Source of the DNA: an uncultured bacterium
GTDB taxonomy: Bacteria; Actinomycetota; Coriobacteriia; Coriobacteriales; Eggerthellaceae
NCBI GenBank assembly: GCA_905214325.1
Contig: CAJMLT010000002.1
Span: forward strand, 1-64,000
Length of the DNA stretch: 64,000 nucleotides
Direction: 5' to 3'
Positions 25,017 to 34,051 of this stretch are shown piece by piece; position 1 is the first letter of the stretch, and the number at the start of each line of letters is the position of its first letter. The notes under the pieces are model-generated. The model was not told where the DNA came from, ran no database searches, and was given only the letters and a program-made list of their open reading frames with translations. The position numbers and the translations under genes were made by a program.

Positions 25017-27656
25017 ATGGAATACATGACTACCGCTGAGATTCGGGAAAAGTATCTCTCATTCTTCGAGGCCAAGGGTTGCAAGCGTATGCCCTCATCT
25101 TCGTTGATACCCGATGACCCCTCGCTGCTTCTCACCAGTGCGGGAATGGTGCAGTTCAAGCCTTATTTTCTTCAGCAGAAACAATTGGAGGCACCTTATA
25201 TCGGAACGACGACCGTACAGAAGTGCGTGCGTACCAACGATATCGACATCATAGGAAAAACGGGTCGCCACTTAAGCTTTTTCGAGATGTTGGGTAATTT
25301 CAGTTTCGGCGAGTATTTCAAGGAGGAAATGTGCGCCTGGGCCTATGAGTTCTCCGTCGACGTTTTGGGCCTCCCTGCCGAATCCCTCTATTTCACCGTG
25401 TTCGAAGATGATGATGAAACCATCGAAATCTGGAAGAAGATCGGCGTTCCCGAGGATCATATTTCCAAATTGGGGGAAGAGGATAATTTCTGGCGTGCAG
25501 GACCGACCGGCCCCTGTGGTCCCTGTTCCGAACTGTATTTCGATCAGGGTCCCGAAGTCGGCTGTGGTCGTCCCGATTGTGCTCCGGGGTGTGATTGCGA
25601 TCGCTTCCTCGAGTATTGGAATTGCGTCTTCACTCAGTATGATGGCATGGAAGACGGCACGCTTGTTCCTCTGCCCAAGAAGAATATCGATACGGGCATG
25701 GGTCTCGAACGTATTGCGGCCATCATGCAAGGTGTCGACAACAACTACGATACGGATGTTCTGCGCCAATTGATCGCCGTAGGTGAGTCCTTGTCGAACA
25801 AGCACTACAAGACCGATGGTGCCGTTGATCTCGCATTGCGCATCATGGCTGATCACAGCAGGGCGATCACCTTCATGATTGCCGATGGCATCCTTCCTTC
25901 GAATGAGGGGCGTGGATACGTTTTGCGCCGCCTGCTGCGTCGGGCCGTCATGAAGGGGCACTCTATCGGTATCGAAGGTGCCTTCCTCGGCAACTATGTT
26001 GAGAAGATCATCGATCTGATGGGAGTCGTCTATCCGGAAATCGTGGACAACAAGGAACTCATCTTGCGTATCATATCGGCCGAAGAAGAACGCTTTGGTG
26101 TCACTTTGCGTCAGGGTCAGGCGTATCTCGATGATGCTCTCGCCTCACTCGATGTCACCGTTCTTCCCGGTAAGACGGCTTTCGTTCTCCATGATACCTA
26201 TGGGTTCCCCGTCGAAGTTACCCAGGAGATATGTGCCGAGCGTGGTTTTACTCTCGATGAGGAGGAGTTTACCCGCTGCATGGAGCAGCAGCGCGAACGT
26301 GCACGCGCGGCCAACCTGAAGGATGCCGAATCCGCTTGGAGTACCTATGGCGGAATCTATGCCGATCTGCTGAAGCGCTTCGGGCCTACCGAGTTCCTCG
26401 GCTACGGAAGGGATTCCTCCTGCGATGCCGAAGTTCTTGCTTTGGTGAAGGCCGGTGAAGAGGTGACATGTCTTCACGAAGGCGAAGAGGGTGAGGTTCT
26501 TCTCGACCGTACGCCGTTCTACGCCGAGATGGGTGGCCAGGTCGGCGATACGGGAACCATCGTCACCCCTGGATCCACGCTGGAAGTGCTTGACACGAAA
26601 GCTCCCGAGAAAGGTCTCGTCCTGCATCAGGTACGGGTGAGCGGATCGGTTAAGGTGGGCGATGCCGTTCGGGCTTCCTACGACATTCGCCGCCGTGCCT
26701 GCATCATGCGTAACCATACGGCAACCCATCTTCTCCATGCCGCCTTGCGTGAGGTGTTGGGTGATCATGTCAAACAGGCCGGAAGTTACGTCGGTCCTGA
26801 TCGATTGCGCTTTGACTTCACTCATTTCGAAGCGGTTTCATCCGAAGATCTCCATCGTATCGAAGCCATCGCCAACGATGTCGTCATGCAGGCGATTCCC
26901 ACCGGAATCTATGAAACATCCCTCGATGCCGCGCGCGAGGCAGGGGTTACCGCTTTGTTCGGAGAGAAATACGGCGAAGTGGTCCGTGTGGTTGAATGCG
27001 GAGATTTTTCGCGTGAGTTGTGCGGTGGATGTCATGTGAACAACACGTCTGAAATCGGGTTCGTGAAAATCCTTTCGGAAAGCAGCGTCGGCGCCAACCT
27101 GCGTCGTATCGAGGCGGTGAGCAGCTATGTCGCCCTCGATTATATGAATGGTATGGAACGACAGCTCGACGAAGCCGCCCGTCTTCTTCGCGTTGCCCCC
27201 GGCGATGTCGCCGTACGTTTGGAATCCACGCTTTCCCAGCTCAAGGAGATGAGTGCGAAAATCAAGGCCGATGCCAAGATGGCTGCCGCCGACGAATTGC
27301 CCGAGACGCTTGACGAGTTCATCGTTTCCGCTCCCTATCCCGTTTTCATCTACCGTAAAGACGGTCTCGATGCGGGTGGAATGCGCAATTTCTGGGATAT
27401 GGTCCGCGTGCGTTTGGATGCACCCGGTGCCTGCGTTCTGGCTTCCGATAACGATGGTACTCCCATTTTGCTTGCGGCGGGCACCGATGAGGCCGTCGAA
27501 CAGGGATTCAATGCCGGCAAGGTCATCAAGACCATCGCTTCGCTGATCAAAGGCGGTGGTGGTGGTAAGCCTTCCATGGCTCAAGCGGGTGGCAAGGATG
27601 TCGCCGGACTCGATGATGCGCTCGAATCGGCACGCACGTTGTTTCTCGACGCGTAG
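25017..27656 (+). CDS. alaS: Alanyl-tRNA synthetase
   Basis: Charges tRNA-Ala and edits mischarged Ser and Gly. The 879-residue protein has the class II core (REKYLSFF, TSAGMVQFKPYF, KCVRTNDID), motif 3 around GMGLERIA, the editing domain with zinc ligands HTATH and CGGCH (ELCGGCHVNNTSEIG), and a C-terminal coiled coil plus C-Ala domain (GGGGGKPSMAQAGG). It contains the cysteine-rich insert GCGRPDCAPGCDCDRF common in Gram-positive AlaS. ATG 25017 has AGGAAG 8 bp upstream. ruvX starts 5 bp after it, the widespread alaS-ruvX-mltG order. Confidence 0.97.
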   Translation: MEYMTTAEIREKYLSFFEAKGCKRMPSSSLIPDDPSLLLTSAGMVQFKPYFLQQKQLEAPYIGTTTVQKCVRTNDIDIIGKTGRHLSFFEMLGNFSFGEYFKEEMCAWAYEFSVDVLGLPAESLYFTVFEDDDETIEIWKKIGVPEDHISKLGEEDNFWRAGPTGPCGPCSELYFDQGPEVGCGRPDCAPGCDCDRFLEYWNCVFTQYDGMEDGTLVPLPKKNIDTGMGLERIAAIMQGVDNNYDTDVLRQLIAVGESLSNKHYKTDGAVDLALRIMADHSRAITFMIADGILPSNEGRGYVLRRLLRRAVMKGHSIGIEGAFLGNYVEKIIDLMGVVYPEIVDNKELILRIISAEEERFGVTLRQGQAYLDDALASLDVTVLPGKTAFVLHDTYGFPVEVTQEICAERGFTLDEEEFTRCMEQQRERARAANLKDAESAWSTYGGIYADLLKRFGPTEFLGYGRDSSCDAEVLALVKAGEEVTCLHEGEEGEVLLDRTPFYAEMGGQVGDTGTIVTPGSTLEVLDTKAPEKGLVLHQVRVSGSVKVGDAVRASYDIRRRACIMRNHTATHLLHAALREVLGDHVKQAGSYVGPDRLRFDFTHFEAVSSEDLHRIEAIANDVVMQAIPTGIYETSLDAAREAGVTALFGEKYGEVVRVVECGDFSRELCGGCHVNNTSEIGFVKILSESSVGANLRRIEAVSSYVALDYMNGMERQLDEAARLLRVAPGDVAVRLESTLSQLKEMSAKIKADAKMAAADELPETLDEFIVSAPYPVFIYRKDGLDAGGMRNFWDMVRVRLDAPGACVLASDNDGTPILLAAGTDEAVEQGFNAGKVIKTIASLIKGGGGGKPSMAQAGGKDVAGLDDALESARTLFLDA

Positions 27657-27661
27657 GTCTC

Positions 27662-28081
27662 ATGAGGATTCTCGCACTCGATATTGGTAAGGCGCGTTGT
27701 GGTATCGCGGTAAGCGACCCCGGTGAGCGTGTCGCAACGCCTTTGTGCGTTCTTCCTCTTTCCGAAGTCGAGGCCAATGCTGCTTCGTTCAGAAGAGTTT
27801 GCGACGATTGGGAACCCGAAGTCCTGCTTGTTGGTCTTCCTCTGTCTTTGAGTGGGGGAAGAGGGCCGCAGGCACGATCCGTTCAGGCGGTTGCGGAGCG
27901 CATAGCGCATACTTTGGGTATACCGCTCGAATACTCGGATGAGAGGTTGAGTTCCGCCGAAGCGAAGCGTAGTTTGCGTGAAAAAGGTTTCTCCGAAAAA
28001 GAGATGCGCGGCAAAGTGGATATGATAGCTGCTGCGATTTTCTTACAGTCTTGGCTTGATGCCCGAACGTCATCCCGATGA
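27662..28081 (+). CDS. ruvX: Holliday-junction resolvase-like RuvX (YqgF)
   Basis: 139-residue RNase H-fold protein. The N-terminal catalytic motif is ALDIGKARCGIAVSDP, followed by LLVGLPLSLSG, the DERLSSAEA motif and the terminal acidic KVDMIAAAIFLQSWLD. The family acts in pre-16S rRNA 5' processing and has been proposed as a resolvase. It begins 5 bp after alaS, and the mltG start lies 14 bp after its stop, so it is in the middle of an operon. Length and all motifs are normal. Confidence 0.95.
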   Translation: MRILALDIGKARCGIAVSDPGERVATPLCVLPLSEVEANAASFRRVCDDWEPEVLLVGLPLSLSGGRGPQARSVQAVAERIAHTLGIPLEYSDERLSSAEAKRSLREKGFSEKEMRGKVDMIAAAIFLQSWLDARTSSR

Positions 28082-28094
28082 GGAAAGGTTGCCC

Positions 28095-29249
28095 ATGTCT
28101 CCCAGGCGAGTGACATATTCCCAACGACCCAATCGTGCTGCCCGTGCCGCGCATGCGCGAGGGGAACGCGAATTCAGGACCTACGACACCTCGCTTATCC
28201 GCCCGCATCGAAGTAGGGTTCCTCAGGTCATCGTCGCCGTGGTGGCGCTGGCGCTTGTCGCCTTGCTCGTCGTGTTGCTGGTGAACTGCATGGGGGGCAA
28301 CAAGAATCTTCTTCCGGAAGGCGAGACGACCCGCGTGGAGATCGCCGAAGGATCCACCACATCATCCATCTCCGATGTTCTCTATGAAGCCGGGGTAATC
28401 GCCGATAAGGGTGAATTCTCCCGTGCGGTGAGCGCTCAGGATGCTGCATCTTCCCTCAAACCGGGTATCTACACCTTCGAAGGTGGGCAGTCTTATGACG
28501 CTATCGTCGATAAATTGGTTGCCGGTCCGGGAATGGGGGAGAATACGCTCGTCATTCCGGAAGGGTATACCATCGACCGTATAGCCCAGGCGGTGGAGGA
28601 GGCCTATGCGGGAAGCATAACGGCTGACAGCTTCAAAGCGGCAGCTCATAATGCCGGTCAGTTCGCCGCTGAATTCCCCTTCGTCGCCGATGCATACGGC
28701 AATTCTTTGGAGGGATTCCTTTTCCCCAAAACCTACGAAGTCGTTTTGGGCAGCAGTGCTGAGGACGTCATCAAAACCATGCTCAAGCAGTACCAACAGG
28801 AAGTTGCCGTTCTCAACTACTCGTATGCTGAAAGTCAGGGCTTATCCCGCTATGATGTTCTCATCTTGGCCTCCATCGTCGAAAAAGAAGGTAAAGCTGA
28901 TACTTTTTCCCGTGTCGCTGCGGTTTTCTATAACCGTCTGACCACGCAAGGAGCTCCCGCCTACGGCATGTTGGGAAGCGACGCTACGACCGCTTATGAA
29001 ATCGGTGGAGAACCGGATAATTACGATTGGAATACCGACAGTCCCTACAACACCCGACGCAATGCCGGTCTGCCCCCGACACCCATCTGTAGCCCCAGCC
29101 TGGAAGCGCTTCAGGCGGTCACCTCACCCGAGAGGGATTTCGGCGAATACTTCTTCTTCTCCTTCTGGCCTAATGCAAACGGCGGTATTGATTATTTCTT
29201 CGATAAAACCTACGAAGAGCATCAGGCGACCATCGCCGCTCATTCGTAG
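28095..29249 (+). CDS. mltG: Endolytic murein transglycosylase MltG
   Basis: Membrane-anchored YceG-family enzyme that cuts nascent glycan strands and sets glycan chain length. The 384-residue protein has an Arg-rich cytoplasmic tail, one transmembrane helix (VIVAVVALALVALLVVLLV, about residues 43-63), a LysM-like middle (VEIAEGSTTSSISDVL) and the catalytic domain with the active-site glutamate in LASIVEKEG and the RNAGLPPTPICSPS motif. ATG 28095 has GAGGAAAGG 6 bp upstream; an earlier TTG/ATG pair (28056/28059) overlaps ruvX and is less likely. The following genes are close, so it may belong to the long alaS-to-aro transcript. Confidence 0.93.
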   Translation: MSPRRVTYSQRPNRAARAAHARGEREFRTYDTSLIRPHRSRVPQVIVAVVALALVALLVVLLVNCMGGNKNLLPEGETTRVEIAEGSTTSSISDVLYEAGVIADKGEFSRAVSAQDAASSLKPGIYTFEGGQSYDAIVDKLVAGPGMGENTLVIPEGYTIDRIAQAVEEAYAGSITADSFKAAAHNAGQFAAEFPFVADAYGNSLEGFLFPKTYEVVLGSSAEDVIKTMLKQYQQEVAVLNYSYAESQGLSRYDVLILASIVEKEGKADTFSRVAAVFYNRLTTQGAPAYGMLGSDATTAYEIGGEPDNYDWNTDSPYNTRRNAGLPPTPICSPSLEALQAVTSPERDFGEYFFFSFWPNANGGIDYFFDKTYEEHQATIAAHS

Positions 29250-29269
29250 GGGTTCGAAGGAAGTTCACC

Positions 29270-29794
29270 GTGGCGTTCTTGACTCCCGATAGGTATTTTT
29301 CCCGCATCGTCCACATCGATATCACGCGTGATATTCTCCAGAAGGGGTTCACCCATGTCCTTCTCGATGTGGACAATACCATTCTCACGCGCGATGATCA
29401 TCGGGTCCCACTCGATGTACTTCAATGGCTCGATCGGCTCAAACATGCGGGGGTGGACATCTGTCTTCTGTCCAATAACTTCCATGAAGGTGTCCGTCAT
29501 CTCGCCGAGCGCCTTGAGCTTCCCATCGTTGCCAAGGCGATCAAACCGCTTCCCCATGGCTTTCTGATTGCCCGCAACAAGATAGGCGGCAAGCGCAAAG
29601 ATACGTTGATGATCGGCGATCAGCTGATAACCGATGTGCTCGGTGCTCATTTTCTAGCCATGACCGCCTATATGGTATGCCCTCTTGTGGAGGAGGATCT
29701 CAAACATACCCTTCTGCTCCGCAATGTCGAGCGGATTTTCATGCGTGAGAGCGAACCGGAAGGAGCGGCAACATGCGAAACCTCGTCGCTTTGA
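29270..29794 (+). CDS. YqeG-family HAD phosphatase
   Basis: 174-residue HAD-IIIA-type phosphatase. The nucleophile motif is LLDVDNTIL (DxDxT), motif II is CLLSNN, motif III lysine is in VAKAIKP and motif IV is MIGDQLITD. YqeG proteins are phosphatidylglycerophosphatase or nucleotide-type phosphatases; the substrate here is unknown. The start is GTG 29270 behind GAAGGAAG. In Firmicutes yqeG precedes aroE (yqeG-yqeH-aroE); here it overlaps an AroE-like gene by 22 bp, so this old neighbourhood is kept although the AroE copy is degenerate. Confidence 0.88.
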   Translation: MAFLTPDRYFSRIVHIDITRDILQKGFTHVLLDVDNTILTRDDHRVPLDVLQWLDRLKHAGVDICLLSNNFHEGVRHLAERLELPIVAKAIKPLPHGFLIARNKIGGKRKDTLMIGDQLITDVLGAHFLAMTAYMVCPLVEEDLKHTLLLRNVERIFMRESEPEGAATCETSSL

Positions 29795-30621
29795 CTTCCC
29801 CCGAGATGGAATCGCTCGTCCGCATCTTTCGTGCATCGTTGATGAAGAAAACGGCCACGTGGAGCGTGGAGGTCCGTGATGCGTGCAACGGTGGGGTGGA
29901 GAAGGTGTTGGAGGAAAAGCCCCACGCTTGTTGTTTCACACCCGATCTCATGGATAGCGCCTATGAGGCGGCGGACGAGCTCGATCCCGCCAGCCGTTTG
30001 TGCCAGGGAAGCGATCTTCTCGTTCGTACGGGAGAAAAAAAGCTCGGCCTGACCCTTTTGGGGCGAAGCAGCGTCGAGGCGATCGAAAATACCTTCCTCC
30101 CCATATACGGTGCCTCGGTGATGGTGTGCGCGACCAATCGTTTCGCGCTTGATATCGCCTACGAGTGTTCGAGGGCGGGCGTTACGGAGATATCCCTTTT
30201 GGATGCTTCGCCGAAAAAGGCACGGGAATATCTGGAAATCTTCGTTTCCACTTTCAACAAGATGAAAGCTTCCACATTCGACATCGAGGCATCCCGCGAA
30301 GGACATGTGTCTTTTGCGCGGGCCTATGAGGACACCTCTTTTTCCTTCGGTTCCTATGAAGCTGCGGAAAAACGTATCGCGTCGTCTGACATCATCATCT
30401 GTGCTGAACCCGCACATCGTTTGCCGCAGGGCCTCCTGACTGCATTCGAGCGTTTCGGTGCGGGGAAGATATTCGTCGATCCCCTCGAACGGAGTTTTTC
30501 GACGCCGTTTCGCGATCCTTCGGTCTTTTCGGAGGACGTCCTTTCGGGTGAGGATGTTTTTGCGCAGTGGGGAAGTGGGGTCGCCGATGTTTTAGTCGAT
30601 CTTTCTCAGGGTAGATATTGA
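29773..30621 (+). CDS. Shikimate dehydrogenase-like protein without catalytic residues
   Basis: 282 residues that follow the AroE layout: an N-terminal substrate-binding half with DELDPASRLCQGSDLLVR and a Rossmann half with GASVMVCATNRFALDIAYECSRAG. The catalytic sites are not kept. The VxxPxK position reads CFTPDLMD (no lysine), the AVNT position reads GSDLL (no asparagine), and the GxNTDG motif reads GLTLLG (no aspartate). It is therefore unlikely to reduce dehydroshikimate. It overlaps the YqeG-type gene by 22 bp and precedes aroC by 97 bp, so it is still placed in an aro cluster. AAGGAG lies about 7 bp before the ATG. Function is unknown; it may be regulatory or act on another substrate. 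Confidence 0.65.
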   Translation: MRNLVALTSPEMESLVRIFRASLMKKTATWSVEVRDACNGGVEKVLEEKPHACCFTPDLMDSAYEAADELDPASRLCQGSDLLVRTGEKKLGLTLLGRSSVEAIENTFLPIYGASVMVCATNRFALDIAYECSRAGVTEISLLDASPKKAREYLEIFVSTFNKMKASTFDIEASREGHVSFARAYEDTSFSFGSYEAAEKRIASSDIIICAEPAHRLPQGLLTAFERFGAGKIFVDPLERSFSTPFRDPSVFSEDVLSGEDVFAQWGSGVADVLVDLSQGRY

Positions 30622-30718
30622 CCCTCCATCTTCGGTGAAATCGGCTTCGATGAGGTTTTCCCGGTCTTCGTTTTGATAGAATCGTTTTGGTATCAACAAA
30701 ATATTAAGGTGATCAGAT

Positions 30719-31891
30719 ATGAACTTTGTAACGGCGGGGGAAAGTCACGGACCGATCCTGAGCGCTATCGTCTCCGGTGTTCCCGCAGGGCTTTCCATTT
30801 CCGAAAAAAACATCAACAGCGACCTCGCCCGTCGTCAAAGCGGTTATGGTCGTGGTGGTAGACAGGCCATCGAGAAGGACACCGTGTCGGTGTCTTCGGG
30901 AATCCGTTTCGGCTCCACTCTGGGCACACCCATCGCTTTGTCGATAGAGAACAGGGATTGGAAGAATTGGACTGATCGCATGGCGGCCTTCGCCGATGCT
31001 CCTCAAAACCTGGTTCGTGAGGTTACCCCGCGTCCCGGTCATGCCGATTTGGTCGGTATTCTCAAAAACGACATGGACGATTGCCGCAACATCCTTGAGC
31101 GTGCGAGCGCTCGTGAAACGGCCATGCGGGTGGCGGCAGCTGGTATCGCCCGCGAGTTTCTCGCCGAAGTGGGTGTTGAGGTCTTCTCCTACGTTCGTTC
31201 CATCGGATCGGTTGTTCTCGAAGAAGAGGACCCTATGATGGATGCCCCCGACTACCGTCCGCTCGACATCGAGATGAGTGATGTACGCTGTCCCGATGCG
31301 GAAACCTCGCAGAAGATGATGGATCTTATCGATGAGGCCAAGGAGAAAGGGGAAAGTCTCGGTGGGACTTTCCGGGTCGTCGCAACGGGGCTTCTGCCCA
31401 CGCTCGGTGGGTTCGAGTCGGGTACGGAGCGCTTGTCTTCCCAATTGGGTGCCGCCTTGTTTTCGATCCCCGCCATCAAAGGCGTTGAATTCGGATTGGG
31501 CTTCGATGCCTGTGGGCGTTTCGGTTCTCTCGTGCATGATGAAATCGTTTGCGATGAGAAAAAGGGCTTTATCCGAACTTCCAATAACGCCGGAGGGCTT
31601 GAAGGTGGTATGACATCGGGGATGCCGCTTGTCGTGACGGTCGCCATGAAGCCGATCCCCACACTCACCACACCTTTGAACACCATCAACATCGATACGC
31701 TCGAAACAGCCGAAGCCTCAAAGGAGCGCAGCGACGTATGCGCCGTTCCCGCCGCCGCCGTGGTGGCGGAATCCGAAGTCGCCTTCGTTTTAGCCAATGC
31801 CTATTTGAAGAAGTTCGGTTGTGACAACATGACCGACATCAAGCAGAATATCGAATCTTTCAAGCAGCGCTTGAAGACCATGTCTCGTTAA
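30719..31891 (+). CDS. aroC: Chorismate synthase
   Basis: Final enzyme of the shikimate pathway; converts EPSP to chorismate with reduced FMN. The 390-residue protein shows TAGESHGP at the N-terminus, RRQSGYGRGGR, RASARETAMRVAAAGIA, and the C-terminal GGLEGGMTSGMP and KPIPT motifs. ATG 30719 has AAGGTG upstream. A possible extended -10 (TGaTAGAAT at 30674-30682) precedes it, so aroC may start a separate transcript with aroK, aroB and aroQ. Family assignment is certain. Confidence 0.97.
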   Translation: MNFVTAGESHGPILSAIVSGVPAGLSISEKNINSDLARRQSGYGRGGRQAIEKDTVSVSSGIRFGSTLGTPIALSIENRDWKNWTDRMAAFADAPQNLVREVTPRPGHADLVGILKNDMDDCRNILERASARETAMRVAAAGIAREFLAEVGVEVFSYVRSIGSVVLEEEDPMMDAPDYRPLDIEMSDVRCPDAETSQKMMDLIDEAKEKGESLGGTFRVVATGLLPTLGGFESGTERLSSQLGAALFSIPAIKGVEFGLGFDACGRFGSLVHDEIVCDEKKGFIRTSNNAGGLEGGMTSGMPLVVTVAMKPIPTLTTPLNTINIDTLETAEASKERSDVCAVPAAAVVAESEVAFVLANAYLKKFGCDNMTDIKQNIESFKQRLKTMSR

Positions 31892-31905
31892 GTAAGGGGA
31901 AGTAT

Positions 31906-32475
31906 ATGGAAAACGACACGGCGAACACCAAGTATCACTTGACCAAACCCGTTTATTTCATCGGATTCATGGGGGCGGGTAAAACTAGTGTCTCTCAGCA
32001 GCTGGCGGTCACCTACGGACTCGCCTCCATCGATGCCGATGAATACCTTGAGTTGAGAGAGGATCGCATCATCGCCGACATCTTTGCCGAAGAAGGGGAA
32101 GAGGCTTTCCGCGATATCGAGACCGACGTGTTGCGCGATCTTTCGAAACGCTCTCCTCGTCTTATCGGGTGCGGCGGTGGCGTGGTGACCAAACGTCCGG
32201 AAAACGCAGATATCATGCGCAATTCGGGATTCGTCATCTACCTGCAGGTTTCAGCCGATGAGGCCTCTAACCGCATTCCCAACACCGACTCGCGTCCCAT
32301 GTTCAAAAACTTGGAAACGGCACGCAAAACCATAGTGGAGCGTATTCCCAGTTATGAAGCCGCCGCCCATGTTGCGGTTCAGACGGAAGGTCGTACGGTT
32401 CGAGAGGTGGCCGATGAAGTGGCTTCCCTCTTGCGCGAGCGGGGAATTCTCTGTGAAACCAAGGTCGAACGATGA
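31906..32475 (+). CDS. aroK: Shikimate kinase
   Basis: Phosphorylates shikimate at O3 with ATP. The 189-residue protein has the P-loop GFMGAGKTS, the shikimate-binding DADEYLE and EEAFRDIE motifs, and the GCGGGVV motif. The lid arginine lies in NTDSRPMF. ATG 31906 follows AAGGGGAAG. It is 14 bp after aroC and overlaps aroB by 4 bp (ATGA), so it is part of the same unit. Normal length, with a short N-terminal extension of about 13 residues. Confidence 0.95.
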   Translation: MENDTANTKYHLTKPVYFIGFMGAGKTSVSQQLAVTYGLASIDADEYLELREDRIIADIFAEEGEEAFRDIETDVLRDLSKRSPRLIGCGGGVVTKRPENADIMRNSGFVIYLQVSADEASNRIPNTDSRPMFKNLETARKTIVERIPSYEAAAHVAVQTEGRTVREVADEVASLLRERGILCETKVER

Positions 32476-33569
32476 CGAAGATCGTCGTTGAAATCCCCGG
32501 TGCGGTCCCCTATACCGTATCGGTCGGTGAGAGTCGGATCGCCTCTCTCGGCGAGGTTCTCGCCGATTTATCCGCCACGCGCAAAGCGCTCGTCATAACC
32601 GACGATGTGGTCTCCCCGAAGTACCTGCCTTCCCTTCGAGCATCGCTCGAGCAGGAGGGTTATCGCCTCGATGTCATCACTGTTGCAGCGGGGGAGGAAG
32701 CGAAATCACCCGCTTGTGCTTCGGAGATATGGCATGCCATGGCCGAGTGCCGTCTTGATAGGGATTCGCTCATCATCGCTCTCGGCGGCGGTGTCGTCGG
32801 GGATCTGGCCGGCTTTACGGGTTCAACTTTCATGCGTGGTCTTTCCATCGTTCAGGTACCGACAACGCTTCTCTCCATGGTCGACTCTTCGGTCGGAGGC
32901 AAGACGGCTATCAATCTCGAATCGGGCAAGAATCTCGTCGGCACCTTCTGTCAGCCGCTTCATGTCTGTGCCGACATTTCGGTATTGTCTTCTCTTCCTG
33001 CGCGGGAGTGGGCCTGCGGATGCGCCGAGATAGCCAAATCGGCGGTGATCGACTCCGATGATTTCTTCTTCTGGCTCACCGATCACGCACGTCGCCTCGC
33101 GGATCGTGATATGCAGACCGTCCAGGAAGCCGTCGAGCGGAGCGTGGTGTTCAAGGCCGGTGTGGTGGCTCGCGATCAGGAAGAGACGAAGGGTGTGCGC
33201 GAGTGCCTCAACTATGGACATACCCTGGCCCACGCCATCGAGCGACAGGCCGGCTACGGGGTGTATTCCCATGGTCATGCCGTCGCCGAAGGTATGAGGT
33301 TCGCCGCTCGTCTCGCCGCTGCCGAATTGGGTACCTCGTTGAGTTTCGTCGAAGCACAGGATGCCCTTCTTGACGAGCTGTCCCTGCCCGCTCTTGACTT
33401 CAGAGCCGACCCCCAGGATCTTCTCGATCTGATGTTTTCCGACAAGAAAGTGCGTCGTGGCGCCCTTCGTTTCGTTCTGCCCCGTGATGTGGGCAGATGG
33501 GAAGTAGTATCCTTGGACCCGGAATTGGTCTTGGATCATCTACGGGCATGGCAGGATAGCTTGGCTTAG
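32472..33569 (+). CDS. aroB: 3-dehydroquinate synthase
   Basis: Converts DAHP to 3-dehydroquinate; NAD+ and divalent-metal dependent. The 365-residue protein shows GGGVVGDLAGFTGSTFMRG (NAD and substrate binding), VPTTLLSMVDSSVGGKTAINL, the metal ligand region CAEIAKSAVI and NYGHTLAHAIE with the metal-binding histidines. It overlaps aroK by 4 bp and is followed by aroQ after 53 bp. All family features are present. Confidence 0.96.
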   Translation: MTKIVVEIPGAVPYTVSVGESRIASLGEVLADLSATRKALVITDDVVSPKYLPSLRASLEQEGYRLDVITVAAGEEAKSPACASEIWHAMAECRLDRDSLIIALGGGVVGDLAGFTGSTFMRGLSIVQVPTTLLSMVDSSVGGKTAINLESGKNLVGTFCQPLHVCADISVLSSLPAREWACGCAEIAKSAVIDSDDFFFWLTDHARRLADRDMQTVQEAVERSVVFKAGVVARDQEETKGVRECLNYGHTLAHAIERQAGYGVYSHGHAVAEGMRFAARLAAAELGTSLSFVEAQDALLDELSLPALDFRADPQDLLDLMFSDKKVRRGALRFVLPRDVGRWEVVSLDPELVLDHLRAWQDSLA

Positions 33570-33622
33570 ACATTTCGTTTCTGAAGTGGTTGATTCTTCG
33601 ACGAGGGAAAGAAAGGTGTTTC

Positions 33623-34051
33623 ATGAAAAAGGTTCTTTTGTTACACGGTCCCAATCTTAATCTGCTCGGCGTACGCGAACCGGGTGTATACGGCACCCAG
33701 ACCCTGGCGGATCTCGAGGCCATGGTTGTCGCTTACGGTCGTGAAAACGGCGTTGATATCACGTGCTTCCAGTCAAACCATGAAGGCGTCCTCGTCGACA
33801 CGCTTCACGACGCACGCTTGAACTACGATGGCGTCATCTTCAATCCGGGGGCTCTGACCCACTATTCCTATTCGCTGCGTGATGCCATTTCGTCCATTTC
33901 GACTCCTGTCGTCGAGGTGCACATCTCCGACATAAAGAACAGGGAGCCCTTCCGCGCTGTTTCGGTGACCGCGGAAGTTTGTGTCGGTCAGGTTTTCGGT
34001 AAAGGCCTTGCCGGTTATCGAGAGGCGCTCGATGTCCTTCTCTCCCTCTAG
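33623..34051 (+). CDS. aroQ: Type II 3-dehydroquinate dehydratase
   Basis: Dehydrates 3-dehydroquinate to 3-dehydroshikimate. The 142-residue protein has the type II signature LLHGPNLNLLGVREP, the catalytic tyrosine in GVYGTQTL, FQSNHEG, NPGALTHYSYSLRDAI and EVHISD. ATG 33623 follows GAAAGG; an upstream in-frame reading from 33590 adds 11 residues without support. It overlaps the next gene by 20 bp. With aroB, aroK and aroC, four of the seven shikimate-pathway steps are encoded here; DAHP synthase, aroA and a functional aroE are not in the window. Confidence 0.96.
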   Translation: MKKVLLLHGPNLNLLGVREPGVYGTQTLADLEAMVVAYGRENGVDITCFQSNHEGVLVDTLHDARLNYDGVIFNPGALTHYSYSLRDAISSISTPVVEVHISDIKNREPFRAVSVTAEVCVGQVFGKGLAGYREALDVLLSL

